This document shows positions 23,311 through 34,620 of a stretch of DNA of 64,000 bases, piece by piece (position 1 is the stretch's first letter; the number at the start of each line of letters is the position of its first letter). Position numbers and translations under genes: made by a program. Below the pieces are notes generated by a model. That model saw nothing but the letters and a program-made list of their open reading frames with translations, did no database searches and was not told the origin of the DNA. The stretch comes from Zhengitettix transpicula (Eukaryota; Arthropoda; Insecta; Orthoptera; Tetrigidae): contig CM073590.1 in NCBI GenBank assembly GCA_037074705.1, forward strand, positions 5,764,001 through 5,828,000, written 5' to 3'.

Positions 23311-25420
23311 ATCGGTTGTGAAAATGTTCGTTACAGTATTTTGTGGATTGCATAACAGTAATAAACTTTATGCTTAAACATAAAAGGCTTTCCCGGTGTA
23401 GTTGCTCCAAAAGAATTCTTGCGTTTTCACACGGTTACCCGTGTTAAATCTTTCTCCAATGAACTACGTGATCATAAATCTGAAATTCATTTGAATTCAG
23501 ATCACGTTACGCCTACGCGTAATGCTTATTATTCAAATATAACCATAGACAAATGAAGATATTTGCATCAAAAATAGGTGTAATTAAAGGAATCATCTTA
23601 AGTGTGAAAGGGTAATTGTGTATCAAGAAACAAAATGATCAAATGTTAAATATTGGAGACTTTAGCACCAGGATAGATGAGACGGCGAAGTTCTGTTTCT
23701 TGTAAACTACTCACTGGATAACATTGAATGGGAAAATAAGGTTATAGATGGTTGGAGAGTGTAAAATATTGATGACTGTGAGACTCAAATAATATTGTTA
23801 CGCCCATATACGTACGTTGAGATAAACTACAACGTATATCTGCCGATTATAAACAAAAAATGGATACGAAACTATAGATGAGAAGTAAATAAAAATTGAG
23901 ATTTTTTCTGAAGAGAGAGAAAGGTGAATAAAATTACGCACTGTTCAGAGCATTTTTGTCATTACTACGGTAATTGTAGATCGCCGGAAATAGCATGCCT
24001 TGTTAGGTGTATTATTTAATTCATGTTATATCGAATAATAGATTAAAATAATTTGTAAATAAATTCATATTTTAATACAATATACACCAAAGTATAATTG
24101 AAGTAATAGAAAATCTTAGCTTTATTTTAATCAGTATCTGAGACAATTTGAGTAAACTATCAAGGTCGACAATGCACTCACAGCAGTGACATGCGTACTT
24201 TTATCGTTTTGAAATCGATACTATAGGTGTATTGTGAAATTTCAGAAGAGGTGACAACATTCATTGGTGCGGAACAATGTAGAGACGAGAGTAGGCATAT
24301 GGAATGTATAATATGAGACAAAACAATAAACCTATCGCGTAAACTATCTCGTAGTCTTTCAACTGCCTAGTTCATATTGTTATATAGATCTTATTGTAAA
24401 GAATTGGCCGAGGCAGTTTTGGAATTATCCTGAAATTTAATAATCATTTAGTTCAATACTACAATATAAAATTATAGGGATGTTAAAATTAATTTCATTA
24501 AGTGTTTGAAATAAATATTATATAAATTTGATAATTTACATTTATTCTTTAAGGACTATAATAATATAATATTAGTGACTTTTAATTTTGGTATTTAATT
24601 AGATTCAATAAAATAATTTAAAACTGCATTAATAAATTGTTTTATTAATTTTGAACCATGGAGCTATTGGCCAACAATTTAGCAATATTCATCTACGAAA
24701 ACAAATATATAATGTTTTTAAAAATTAAAACATTGTCAATTTTTACTAAATTATATATATATATAATTTGTCAACGTTAATTTTTATCAACGGCGAAGAA
24801 TGATTTGTTTTAAATATAATCCCTTTATAATACCTTCAAATAGTCTGAATGTTCATATAGCCTTTAAATGTGAAAGTCATAGATTTTCTCTGTGTATTCA
24901 ATTTTCAACGGGATACGTTTTTTCTAGGTTCAAAACTAAAAAAATTGTAATGAAGTTTTTAATTATTTTATTGAGACTGATTAAAACCAGTTTGGTTATA
25001 TTACATAAATACCATAATTTACATTTTTAATCCTTAATTATTTCAACTATCCTGGTCTAAAATTTTCTTGAATGAACAAAATTTCATTTTTTGTATTTAA
25101 AAATTATGAAATAATTTATTGTAATTATGATTGCGGTTTAAAATCACATACACAATGTAATTATTTAATTTCAACCGTAAGTTCATATGAGAATATTTCT
25201 TGCTCAAACGTTTGGTCTGAACTTACTGGAAGCAGGAGTTATTGGGGCGTCTCTTCCAATGTCGTATGTTGTATTCATATTTTACTTTTAACTCGTTCAA
25301 AATTATTTCTGTGATGTATACGCAGACATTGTGCGATTTTGTTTGAAAATTACTATTTGAAACATGATTCTCTTTGATTAAATCATGATCGGCGAGTTTG
25401 TAAGCTAAGAAAGAATTATT
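23311..25420. other. unannotated AT-rich region
   Basis: Very AT-rich, with no recognisable gene, RNA or shared repeat. Frames of 76 and 80 codons at 24800-25030 and 25072-25314 have biased composition and no domain. Confidence 0.45.
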
Positions 25421-25439
25421 TCAAACTACGGTGAACCTT

Positions 25440-25590
25440 GAAGGCTATGAAACTGAATTAAAGTATCAGGTAATCGAACTCGGGATATGTGCTTGCTATT
25501 CCAGTCGACTCACCGTCACGCACGAGCATCATCCATCCATTATATAGACCTGCGTACAGACTCGGCTACAATTTACTAAATTACACTTTT
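25440..25590 (-). repeat. tRNA-related SINE-like copy 1
   Basis: On the minus strand a tRNA-like body reads GTGAGTCGACTGGAATAGC (box A-like) and then CCGAGTTCGATTACC (box B-like). Ahead of it is TGTAGCCGAGTCTGTACGCA and GGTCTATATAA. The same leader stands ahead of another tRNA-like body at 54930-55085, so the unit is a dispersed family and not a true tRNA gene. No acceptor stem can be formed. Confidence 0.5.
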
Positions 25591-26002
25591 CACGACCTAA
25601 TTTAGGACATAATGAAGAATTAATATTATTGTAAACTCAAGTATGAGAAGAATATATGATTTATATAAAAAATTAGAAAATTATAGTTTTAATCAGTTGT
25701 AAGCATGACCCTCAGTCGTATGAGAAATAAATAAACTAATATTTGGTTCCACATTGAAAAGGTACAAATATTTCATTAAATAATAAAGCCTCAATATGGA
25801 ACTACGGCATTCTAAAACAACCCATTTCACTTAGTTCATTGAGAAACTGTGTCTGGTCTTCTCATTAAGCGGTTGATCTAGTTGTTTTCAGTCTTCATGT
25901 TTTCTATTTACTATTGAATTTAAGATAGTTCATACGTACGCTTATATATTGAGTAATCATTCCATATTTCAACAATAGTCGTCGAACCAACATCAGACCT
26001 GT

Positions 26003-26068
26003 TGCTTTCGTGGTCAGGATGTTGATTTGTTGGTCGGCGAGTCGGGATTCGAGTCCTTCTATGACAAA
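26003..26068 (+). repeat. tRNA-like sequence (SINE or tRNA pseudogene)
   Basis: GTTGCTTTCGTGGTCAGGA resembles a box A region and GGGATTCGAGTCC at 26045-26057 is a good box B match, with spacing suitable for a tRNA. A pairing acceptor stem and CCA-type end are not evident, so I take it as tRNA-derived and not a working tRNA gene. Confidence 0.4.
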
Positions 26069-26119
26069 CATTTTTATTCAGTTTAATTAACTTTTTCCAG
26101 AGCTCTACTGCAATAATGA

Positions 26120-26270
26120 ATGTTACGTCACATCCGATTCTCTTTGTATATAAAGTTATGTTTCACCGGGCAGAGTTCAGTTAATTTCTGAGCAGGCCTC
26201 TTGGCGGGCGTAGTTCAATTAAATAAACTTGTTTTACTGCCAATTCATAATTATTCTCATTTTCAGATGA
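26120..26270 (+). promoter_or_regulatory. TATA plus initiator core promoter; possible LTR remnant
   Basis: TATATAAAG at 26147-26155 stands 32 bp ahead of the A of TCAGTT (26177-26182), the spacing and initiator consensus of arthropod RNA polymerase II core promoters. A possible AATAAA polyadenylation signal follows at about 26220. The stretch starts with TGTTACGTCAC, so one reading is the U3-R-U5 of a decayed LTR. No coding frame follows. Confidence 0.3.
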
Positions 26271-27950
26271 CAGTATAAAATTTTAAACAGTTAAAATTCT
26301 ACATGGATTGGCAAAATGACAACAGCTGCTTTTTCTACGTGTAAACGGATGCTTATTAAAATTAACATGAGGGCGAATTTCGGCTCGGCCATTGATATGT
26401 TCTCAAAATAAAATTATCGCCTATAACCTTGGAAAAGTAGGACGGTAATTCGAACAAAACACAGATAGAGTGGATTTTGGTGGAAAAAAATTAAACAGTA
26501 CAAACGAGAAAACATGGCCATATAAAGTAATAATACATTCAATGTGGTGAGAGAGGAGTTAATTGGAGGTGGAAGTCTGAATACATTTATGTTCGAGGAC
26601 ATTTTCATATAAAGAATAAGTGCAGTTAATTTTTATTTCTGTATGTGTTTTAATTCCGGACATGATAACATAGGCCAAATCAGCTCGTTAACATTTTCAC
26701 ACATTTTTCCAGCATTCTTACACAAAGGCGTCTTTTGTTTTTTCCTGCAAATTCACAAACCTTAATGCGTATCGATGATTGATATATCCTATACATTATT
26801 TTGACATCTCCTAACTCAAATTATATGAGAATAAATCCACTTCGACTCGCAGACTGGCGTGTACATCAATAGCTTTTCATATTCAAGTCAAATCCAGGAA
26901 TATATTGCGCAACAGAGGGCGAACAATGGCGTGCGACCTAACAGCTGCGATACAGAAGTGCAAGGCAAGACAGACGCCTCGGCATTCTAACGTCAATACG
27001 TTATCAATTATTATCTACAATAATTGGGAACAGCTGCAGCAATGAAATAACATTTTATGCTTTGATAAAGTTATATTAAGCTGTCAGTTTTATTATTTAT
27101 AGACAAGTTTAACTACTATTATAGGCACTAAACTTTGGTGCAAAATTTTATCTGCGATGGTCTATTTATAATTTTAACACCTTACGTATACCTTATTTGA
27201 ACTGCATCAAAATATTTACAAATTTTTTTAAAGAAATTTTCATTATTAATCATCAGAATTTAACAGTATTTCTGGTTACCTATGTCATGGGGGTCAAGCA
27301 AATATGATGTTTATTTCAACGTTTTAAGTTGAACTGTACTGAGGTTTTAATAGTTGCTGAAATAAATCAAACAGATGGGAGTTAATCTGCTGTGCATACA
27401 ATATAAAAAATTATTTATACATATTTACAGTGTTATGTGACATAAGCATATAACATTCATGGCTGATAAGCCTATTTTAACACAATAAATGATTAATATT
27501 TTTTAAATATGTTGACAATGGTAAGGCAAAATTTTAAAAGTATGTTTCCACTGTCTGAGTAGAAGAAAAAGGACTAAAATAGAGAGAAAGAACAATGAGA
27601 ATCATTAGATTTACAACAGAGACAAAAATGATCGAGAATAAGGATAAAAAAAATTGTGATCCAAGGAACAAAATAGATGAACCAGATAGTTTTATTGAGC
27701 GATGTTGAAAGCGAAGAAGAAGTGATTAACAAGGCAAAATTGATTGAAAGTCGAGATTACTTCAATGTTTGGAACAGCAAAATAACTCTGTTCCTCGTAA
27801 GGAAAATGATAATATTCAAAACCACAGTACGAGATTCCACACATTCATAAAGGCGAAGACTTACCATATTCAGCCTAGCCCTGTAAAAACAGATATGTCG
27901 ACATTTAGCATCCGTTCGCATGTTTTCGCTGTTTCACCCCTGTTGTACGT
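26271..27950. other. unannotated region
   Basis: No gene or shared repeat recognised. The minus-strand frame at 26414-26608 has no domain. Confidence 0.4.
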
Positions 27951-27954
27951 CAAT

Positions 27955-28190
27955 GGTTTCTGGTCATTTGCCCGACAGACACTTAACCCAAGCAAGTTTT
28001 CCCGACGACAATATTGACGTTTGCCCGATAGATCATTATCCCGATGCTTATGTTGTCGACATTACATTATTCCGATTGTCGATTTTCCGAAAGGTCTTTT
28101 TCCCGATTGACGTTTGCGTGAAAGGTCAATATCCCAATGGGTTATTTTTCCGAAAGGTGCGTTTTTACTTAATAAAACTTGACAATAATA
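27955..28190 (+). repeat. repeat R4, CCCGA-motif cell, copy 1
   Basis: About ten short, irregularly spaced units follow the pattern TTTCCCGAYNGNC (TTTTCCCGACGACAAT, GTTTGCCCGATAGATC, TTATCCCGATGCT, TTTTTCCCGATTGACG). They finish with TTTCCGAAAGGTGCGTTTTT and AATAAAACTTGACAATA. The same finish occurs at 50675-50715. The plus-strand frame 27920-28228 stays open across it. Function unknown. Confidence 0.65.
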
Positions 28191-28239
28191 AACGCTTAAT
28201 ATTATACATCATAATAGTTGTAAATTAAGTTAATAATAA

Positions 28240-28580
28240 ATAACGTGGAACAATTTCGACCGAACTTGGTGCACATGTATCTTACGATCTAGGAACAAAC
28301 ACTGCGTGTGTAAGCTCCACTATGTGTGGGAGTGGAAGGAATGGGCCTTTTTAAAGTATGTGAAATTGACCTAAATTGACGTCGAATAAATAGTTTAAAG
28401 GGGTCGCTAAGATTCATAATGTCACTCTCAATGTGTTCAGTGTTTAATTTCAACCCATAATTGCGTGGGGAACACCTTTCGGGGTGTGTGTGGAAGGGGA
28501 TGACAAAAATAATGCGATAACGATCGAGATTGATGTCGAATTCTAGGTTAAGGTTGTCGCTGATAACTGCTAACAAAGAT
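28240..28580 (+). mobile_element. Helitron-like tandem-repeat element, fragment
   Basis: The leader (AACTTGGTGCACATGTATC, GGAACAAACACTGCG) and one unit (GTCGAATAAATAGTTTA, TTTAATTTCAACCC, GATCGAGATTGATGTCGAAT) match the elements at 1617 and 38247. Neither a TC start nor a CTAG end is visible, so both ends are truncated. Confidence 0.6.
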
Positions 28581-28844
28581 TAACTGTCACACAAACTAAA
28601 GGTATCGTCCTACATTACTCCTTCATCCACTCTGCACTTCAACTGCTATACAATAAAATAAAAATAATTTCTAAACACAGTATAGGCCTAATTATTAATA
28701 TATGATTACATTTTCCCTTAGGCAATTTATATGCTTATATGAAATTCTATTTTTGCGCAATTATATATATCAGCCGCCAGGGTTAATTAAACACAACCGA
28801 GCCGGAAAGTCCTAATTAAACTCTTGTGACATATTGTTAGTTAG

Positions 28845-28970
28845 TATTATAATTTATTTCGTAAAAATTCATTTAGGAAAGTGACCTATAGGGATAATGT
28901 CTTATCAGGAAAGCTTAATAGGGATATTGTCCGGAAAACGGGTATCGGAATTTTGTCCTAGACCCGGTTT
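28845..28970 (-). repeat. repeat R4, copy 2
   Basis: On the minus strand this reads GGACAAAATTCCGATACCCG, TTTTCCGGACAATATCCC and ends TTTTTACGAAATAAAT, the same finish as the 50530 copy (TTTTTACGAAATAAAG). It is shorter and more diverged than the other two. Confidence 0.5.
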
Positions 28971-29467
28971 CCTTTGTACATCTCTTTTTTCAGTTTTTTC
29001 CTCTGTACTGAGACACTGGAATACAATAAAAATAATTATAATCAAATAATTAATTAGTACTGCTGATTAACTAGAAATTCTAGCGTCACTTAGGTCTGCA
29101 CGTCAATATTCAGATTGAACAATGCTCATTGATGCATAGGGAAAGCTATAGAATTCCTTTCGTAATACTTCTTCCTTGAATTCAGACTTGCGGACTAATT
29201 TTAGTGACGTCACGATTTAGTATGATGATTCCCATTATTGCCTGAAATACTACCCCCTAGTGCAAGTGTATACGAACTATATCTTTACTTAACCTTGTAC
29301 GCTCCTACATGCACGTGGTTGCTAATTCACTCATTAGTTCGTCAACCGTTATAGAGAACTTCCTGCAATTTGAATATTGAATGCAGTCTTTCTTGGTGTA
29401 GAGAATCAATAAAGTCTTCTCGGGCTTCTAACCGAATACCAATTGTATCCGCAACGTTTATTATTCT
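28971..29467. other. unannotated region
   Basis: No gene was seen. A polyadenylation-like CAATAAAGTCTTCTCGGGC at about 29408 stands alone; it resembles the R-U5 part of some LTRs but no LTR boundaries were found. Confidence 0.35.
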
Positions 29468-29950
29468 TATTTTTAGAGTAACAGGCTACATGAGGTTAAT
29501 CAACGTGGTAGCCACTACTCTTTAATAGCATAGGAATGGATTTGAAATTAGAGGACGGTAATTAGGGGTTAATTAGGGCCCTCGGGCTATAGTTTTAGGA
29601 TCCTACCCTGCTTTCCTCTAAAAGTGATGCAAGGCAAACCGTATAAAATCTGCATCAGGTAGGTCGGGCATTTGGAACTTGTCCCACGGCCTTCGGATGG
29701 CGAGAGAGGGGTTTGCTGTTGGTTCGTAGCTTTCCCCCCGCCGTGCCATGACCGGTTTAGGAAGCAGCTGGCCGACTATTCCAATAGGAATAGCGGACAA
29801 CTCTTACCGTATGCCCAAGGCCGAGATGCTTTGGTATGTGGGAACCTTAGTTCAAAAAACCAGAGATATGTGAAGGCATCCCCAAAGATAGCCCCCGCCC
29901 ATAGCTCTCGCGTAGGCTCCTGCCAAAAAGGTTATGGGCTAAGAAGACCT
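29468..29950 (-). repeat. repeat family A copy (minus strand)
   Basis: On the plus strand it starts with AGTAACAGGCTACATGAGG (the inverted 3' end) and runs through GGGATCCT-like, GCATCAGGTAGGTCGGGCA, CCACGGCCTTCGGATGG, GGAAGCAGCTGGCCGAC and TTACCGTATGCCCAAGG to about 29950. Frames at 29618-29800 and 29672-29959 lie wholly in the repeat. Confidence 0.8.
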
Positions 29951-30790
29951 TATTCATAATAAATGCTATTAAAACTGCGATTTGAATTATATAAAATAAA
30001 ATGTTGAATAATATAATACAAAGATAAAATACAGTGCTACCACTTACTAAAATTGTCCGTGTTGTGTAAATAATTTTAGCTATTCGCAGTCATTGAAGAT
30101 ATAGATGATATGTTATTTTACAAGGAAATAATTGAAATAAAAATTATTACAAAATTTATAACAACGTCTCAATGTATAAAATATTAATGGTAATAAAAAA
30201 CAACTTGTGTTTAAATAAATACTTAGTTTAAGGTACAGCGACGGTCTTTGATACGGATATTCAAATAATTTTTTAAATGCCTCGTGGCACATTACATAAG
30301 CATGTCTTCTTAATTTAATATTTCGTGAATAATTTTATGTATAACTAGTTTATGTATAACTAAATCTAAATAGAACTACGTATTTGCATTTTCATCTATG
30401 AGATGATGAGTTGCATAATAAATTAATTGTGTTCATAATATTTCAGCATTTTAATTAGTGAATTATTACTGTTAAATAATTAATAATTAATGTATAATGT
30501 TAGTAAATATTCTTCAGTTAATATTTGTTCCATTTCTTATTTAAAACTTATTCACTGTGCCAGCTATTAATTTTCGAACACCACGCTGTGTCTAACGTTT
30601 GAAAACATAGACGCCTTGTTTGTTATCACTTTAACCAATGTTTGTGAAAAGTTTCAGGAACATACTTTCAAAGATAATCTCATGTTCAATTTAAAAATAA
30701 TAAATGTATTAATGTTTAATCGCGTAGCTTTTCGTGTGGCCAGATATATTGAGCTCAGGTTCAACTTCCTGCAGCTTCCAATGTATATCG
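29951..30790. other. unannotated AT-rich region
   Basis: Very AT-rich (29990-30560), with no recognisable feature. The 77-codon frame at 30616-30849 has no domain. Confidence 0.4.
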
Positions 30791-30791
30791 C

Positions 30792-31134
30792 GTGTTACCT
30801 TAATCATACAACCCCCACCCCGAAAAGTAACGGGCACTATCAAATATGACGTGCCTGGAAATGAGCAAAAGCAAATCACAAGACACGGATATTAAAGGAG
30901 CCGTGAGGGGAGTCAGAAGAAAGTCAGTGTTTGCGTGCCGAGCCTACAGTTCACAAACATTCGTGGAGAAATTCATTACGTCTTCCGGCACAGACTGACG
31001 TCCCACTTAATGCAGCAGAAAGACTCCGCCCAAGGAGCTGCCCGCCTCCCTGTTTTCTTCGACTTGCTGGATTCTACGTGCCGGTCTCCCAATAAATATA
31101 ATAGTATCTATTGTCTATCTACTCTTAATGTGTA
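30792..31134 (+). mobile_element. possible solo LTR
   Basis: The stretch begins TGTTACC and ends ATGTGTAAC, a short inverted match like the ends of gypsy-type LTRs. Inside are TATTAAAGG (TATA-like, about 30890), GTCAGTGTTTGCG about 35 bp later (initiator-like) and AATAAATATAATAG (polyadenylation-like, about 31092). The length (~340 bp) and order fit an LTR. No second LTR, primer-binding site or target duplication could be confirmed, so the call is tentative. Confidence 0.3.
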
Positions 31135-31655
31135 ACCTCGGGGTACTTTGCAGAATAGTTGTTGCATCTACGAACGCCAATGTGTAAAACGAAAACACAT
31201 TTATTGTGACCGCAAAAGACTAAACATTAGCACAAAATATACTATATTTATCATACTTGAAGTGAATACTTTCAATTGACCTCTATTCTATGCGAAGTAA
31301 AATCATAAAATTCATAAATTAATTTAAAATTTAACCCGTTCAACCTTGATTTTAACGAATACATCGTTCTTTATAACGATTAATAATTTGTGGATCAGAA
31401 AGGCGATAAAATTGACTCTGGATCAAATGAATGAAACTACAGTTTAGGTTAATTATAAGTTATGTCCTGAGAATTCACTCTTTTTGTAATGTGTTCGAAC
31501 GCCATCGGTAATATCCGCTGATCTGTCTAAGACATTCGAGACCATATATCACTATATGTTATTTAAAATATTATGGAATAATATTAATATATTATTTTAA
31601 AAACAATGAATCAATGTAACAGTCGAAACTCAGATTTGTAATATTCATTTTTCTC
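31135..31655. other. unannotated region
   Basis: AT-rich, with no gene, RNA or shared repeat seen. Confidence 0.4.
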
Positions 31656-31659
31656 AAAT

Positions 31660-31870
31660 TTACCATACTGCCCGACATACCTGATACAGATATTCTATCA
31701 CCATTTCCTGCATCAATCACACTTTGGCCAATGCCGTGTAGGATCCTGAAACCATAGCCCGGAGACCCTAGTTAACCATTGGCTACCTTCCTCTACCCTT
31801 CCGCATTCCTCATTTTCATATGCCATTTAAGGGGAGTTGCCACCACGTGAATTACCCGCATGTTAATGCA
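31660..31870 (+). repeat. repeat family A, 3' part
   Basis: Reads CTGCCCGACATACCTGATAC, GCCGTGTAGGATCCTGAAAC, TAGTTAACCATTGGCTACC and TTAAGGGGAGTTGCC, then stops near 31870. It is a truncated copy. Confidence 0.75.
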
Positions 31871-31929
31871 AAGAAAAACGGGAATTTATCGCGGAACACA
31901 CCATTGGGTGTTGGTGTCCAAGAGATTAT

Positions 31930-32505
31930 ATATATTTTTTTTTAGAGTGACAGGCTACATGAGGATAATCCACTAGGAGAAAATCTCCTTTAATAGCATA
32001 GTAATGGATTTAAATGGGGAGATACGGTAGGATAGCGCAAGGTATCCAACGGGTAACTAGGGACCTCGGGGTATAGTATAAGTATCCTACCCGGCATTTG
32101 CCTAAAAGTGATGGAGGACAATTCCTATAAATCCTGCATCAAGAAAGTCGGGCTCTTCGTACTTGTCCCACGCCCTTCCAATGGCGGAAGAGAGGTTTCC
32201 TGCGGGGGCGCAGCTTTACCTTCTCCGTGCCTCGACTTGTTTGGGAGGTTGCTGGCTGATTCTAACGGAAGGGCGTGGGACAAGTACCCAATGCCCGACC
32301 TACCCGATGCAGGTTTTTCTAAGGTTTTCCCTGCATTTCTTTAGGCGAATGCCGGGTAGGATCCTTAAACCATAGCCCGGGGGCCCTAGTTAACCCTTGG
32401 CTACCTTCCTCTACCCTTCCGCATCCCCCCTTTCTAATCCCTTTCTATGCTATTAAAGGGGAGTTGCCCAATGTGGATCACCCTCATGTAGCCTGTTGCC
32501 CTAAA
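31930..32505. repeat. two family A copies joined head to head (inverted repeat)
   Basis: 31930-32268 is a minus-strand copy (GTGACAGGCTACATGAGG to GGGAGGTTGCTGGCTGATTC). From about 32268 a plus-strand copy begins (GGAAGGGCGTGGGACAAG to GTAGCCTGTTGCCCTAAAAA). GCCCTTCC near 32172 and GGAAGGGC near 32268 face each other, so the arms can pair over about 230 bp around a loop of roughly 90 bp. The two arms differ at several sites, so this is probably an insertion of one copy next to or into another, not a recent palindrome. Confidence 0.7.
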
Positions 32506-33140
32506 AAAAAAAGATCCCCCCTTTCAAATCCCTTCCTATGCTATTAAAGGGGAGTTGCCCTAAGTGGATTACCCTCACGTAGCCTATTGCCCTAAAAAAA
32601 AAAATTCTCTCGCAGGGGGAAAAAGCGAGGGATTTTCTCTCGCAGGCAGAACCTTTTAGTAGAGATACGAAGCGGCTGCCTTTGGGTATGCTTTTTCCTC
32701 TCCGTTTCTGAACTAAGGTCCCCACATGCCGAGGCACCTCGGCCTGTTTTGAGAGGTGTATGATCCGGGGTTGCAGACCTTGGGCATACGATAAGAGTTG
32801 TTGGCTATTCCCATTGGAATAGCCGGCCAGCTGCCTCCTAAACTGGTCGAGGCACGGAGAAGGGAATGCTGCGGCCCCACAGCAAACTCCTCTCCCGCTA
32901 TCGGAAGGGCGTGGGACAAGTACCCAATGCCCGACCTACCCGATGCAGTTTTTTCTAGGGTTTTCCCTGCATTTCTTTAGGCGTATGCCGGGTCGGGTAC
33001 TTAAAATATAGCCCGGGGGGCCTAGTAACCCTTGGCTACCTTCCTCTACCCTTCCGAATCCGTCCTTTCAAATCCCTTCCTATGCAATTAAAGGGAAGTT
33101 CCCAACGTGGATTACCCTCATGTAGCCTGTTGCCCTAAAT
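32506..33140 (+). repeat. family A tail duplicate and a full-length copy
   Basis: A second copy of the 3' end (CCCTTTCAAATCCCTTCC to GCCTATTGCCCTAAAAAAAA, 32515-32603) is followed at once by a near full-length copy (TTCTCTCGCAGG at 32607 to TGTTGCCCTAAATAAAAA at about 33145). Each copy ends in an A-rich tail into which the next is joined, as expected when retroposed copies insert into earlier poly(A) tails. Confidence 0.8.
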
Positions 33141-33144
33141 AAAA

Positions 33145-33515
33145 AGACCTTAGACATACGGTAAGAGTTGTTTTCTGTTCCCATTGGAACAGACGGCCAG
33201 CTGACTCCTAAACCGATCAAGGCACGGAGAGGGGAAAGCTGCGACCGCGCAAGTAACCCCTCTCCCGCCATCGAAAGGGTGTGGGACTAGTACCAAATGC
33301 TTGACCTACCTGTTACAGGTTTTTCTAGGGTTTTCCCTGCATCCCTTATAGGCGAATTGCCGGGGAGAATCCTTAAAACATAGCCTGGGGGCCCTAGTTA
33401 AACCTTGGCTACCTATCTCTATCCTTCCGCATCCCTTTTAAAATTCCTTCCTATTATATTAAAAGGGAGTTGCCACCATGAGGATTACCCTATTGTAGCC
33501 TGTTACCTAAAAAAA
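33145..33515 (+). repeat. family A copy, 5' truncated
   Basis: Starts at GACCTTAGACATACGGTAAG, directly behind the tail of the previous copy, and ends TGTAGCCTGTTACCTAAAAAA at about 33515. It is missing roughly the first 150 bp. Confidence 0.8.
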
Positions 33516-33519
33516 AGTG

Positions 33520-34620
33520 TGTAGTTTTGAGACGTATATGCTACGGGATCGCAAATGTTGGTCATACTGAAAGAGTTGTGTTCTGTTCCTTGTGGAACAG
33601 TCAGCTTGCTGCCTCCTAAACCAGTCGAGACGGGCGAATGCAAATCCCACTCCAATCACCATAAGGGCTTGGAACAAGTACCAAGTGCCCGACTTATCTG
33701 GTGCAGGTCACTTTTAGGCTTTATTTTAGTAGGTGAAAATTTTTAAAAAGATACCGGTAGCAGTCCGCACTACACGGTAGAGTGGGATTCTTACCCACTA
33801 TAAAACACCTCGCTTCATCGATGACCAATTATTGCCTCCTACGGAACTGCAATTAAATATTGTTTCGTAGGAAGCGGTCTTAGCTGTGGCTCTCCCTCCT
33901 ATTATGGACTATTCAACTTTTCGTAGCTCCTTTATAACCATAGGAGCGTGTTTGCTGCTGGTTTCCCACTTGTCTGCTGACTCCAGCACCAAAGAACCCA
34001 GGTTGGCAGGTGTTATTTCAATCTTTACATCTCGAAGAATATTTCTGATGGTGACAGCATTTAAAAAAAGCGTGTTCAACGTCTTCCTCCTACTTACTAC
34101 AGTTGAAGCTGTCCACTAAATGAAACCTATAGAGATATTTACGAAAATATCCATGCCCTGTCATGAGTTCAGTTCGATAATCATATAACTGTCCAAGTTT
34201 TCTCCTTGTCCATGTTGGGATGTCAGGATTGAGCAGGTGCGTCCATCGTCCCTTTGAGGACTCTTTCCACCCGATTTTCCACTCTGTTATTGATTCCTTT
34301 CCTGTGTTTTCGATTCCTTCTCATTCCTTGCGGTATGCCTCAACCAAGATGTCCAGTGGCGGCATTCCAGTTATAACGCAACATGCATCATCGGAAACGA
34401 TACGAAAGAAGCATATAACTCTCAACGTGCTCATTCTACACACAGCCGCAGCCCTGTTAAAACGAACCCTGACCTTACTGGCGTCTGCCCCATAAGAAAT
34501 ATTGCTCACGGGTCCTAGTTAACCCTTGGTTAATTTTCTCTACCTTTCAATTCCCGTGCTATGATATTTAAGGAGAGTAGCCACCAAATAGATTACACTC
34601 ATGAAACTTTCAGTCTCGAA
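33520..34620 (+). repeat. family A copy split by an R1-like LINE relic
   Basis: The 5' part (33520-33730: GGTCATACTGAAAGAG, CTGCCTCCTAAACCAGTCGA, GTGCCCGACTTATCTGG) and the 3' part (34505-34620: TCCTAGTTAACCCTTGG, TTAAGGAGAGTAGCCACC) belong to one ordered copy. Between them is the R1-like sequence on the minus strand. The A copy is therefore older than the LINE insertion. Confidence 0.65.
33790..34505 (-). mobile_element. R1-clade LINE relic, C-terminal part
   Basis: On the minus strand the frame starting near 34505 reads RFNRAAAVCRMSTLRVI and ITGMPPLDILVEAYRKE. After a stop it continues KGRWTHLLNPDIPTW, TGHGYFRKYLYRF and a zinc-knuckle-like tail SFNCSK, EEDVEHAFFKC. These are the conserved carboxyl-end blocks of R1/TRAS-type non-LTR elements, after the RT domain. 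Stops and a frameshift near 34320 and 34110 make it a pseudogene. R1 elements proper insert into 28S rDNA; here there is no rDNA nearby, so this is a relative with another target or a displaced copy. Plus-strand frames at 33886 and 34220 are shadows of it. Confidence 0.75.

Noticed and set aside
26003..26068. Functional tRNA gene
   Set aside because: The box B is good, but no acceptor stem or anticodon arm can be drawn with confidence; treated as tRNA-derived.
32108..33271. Several 60-78 codon frames with shared peptides (for example AWDKYPMPDLPDA)
   Set aside because: The peptides recur because they lie in copies of repeat family A, on both strands and in several frames. They are not a gene family.
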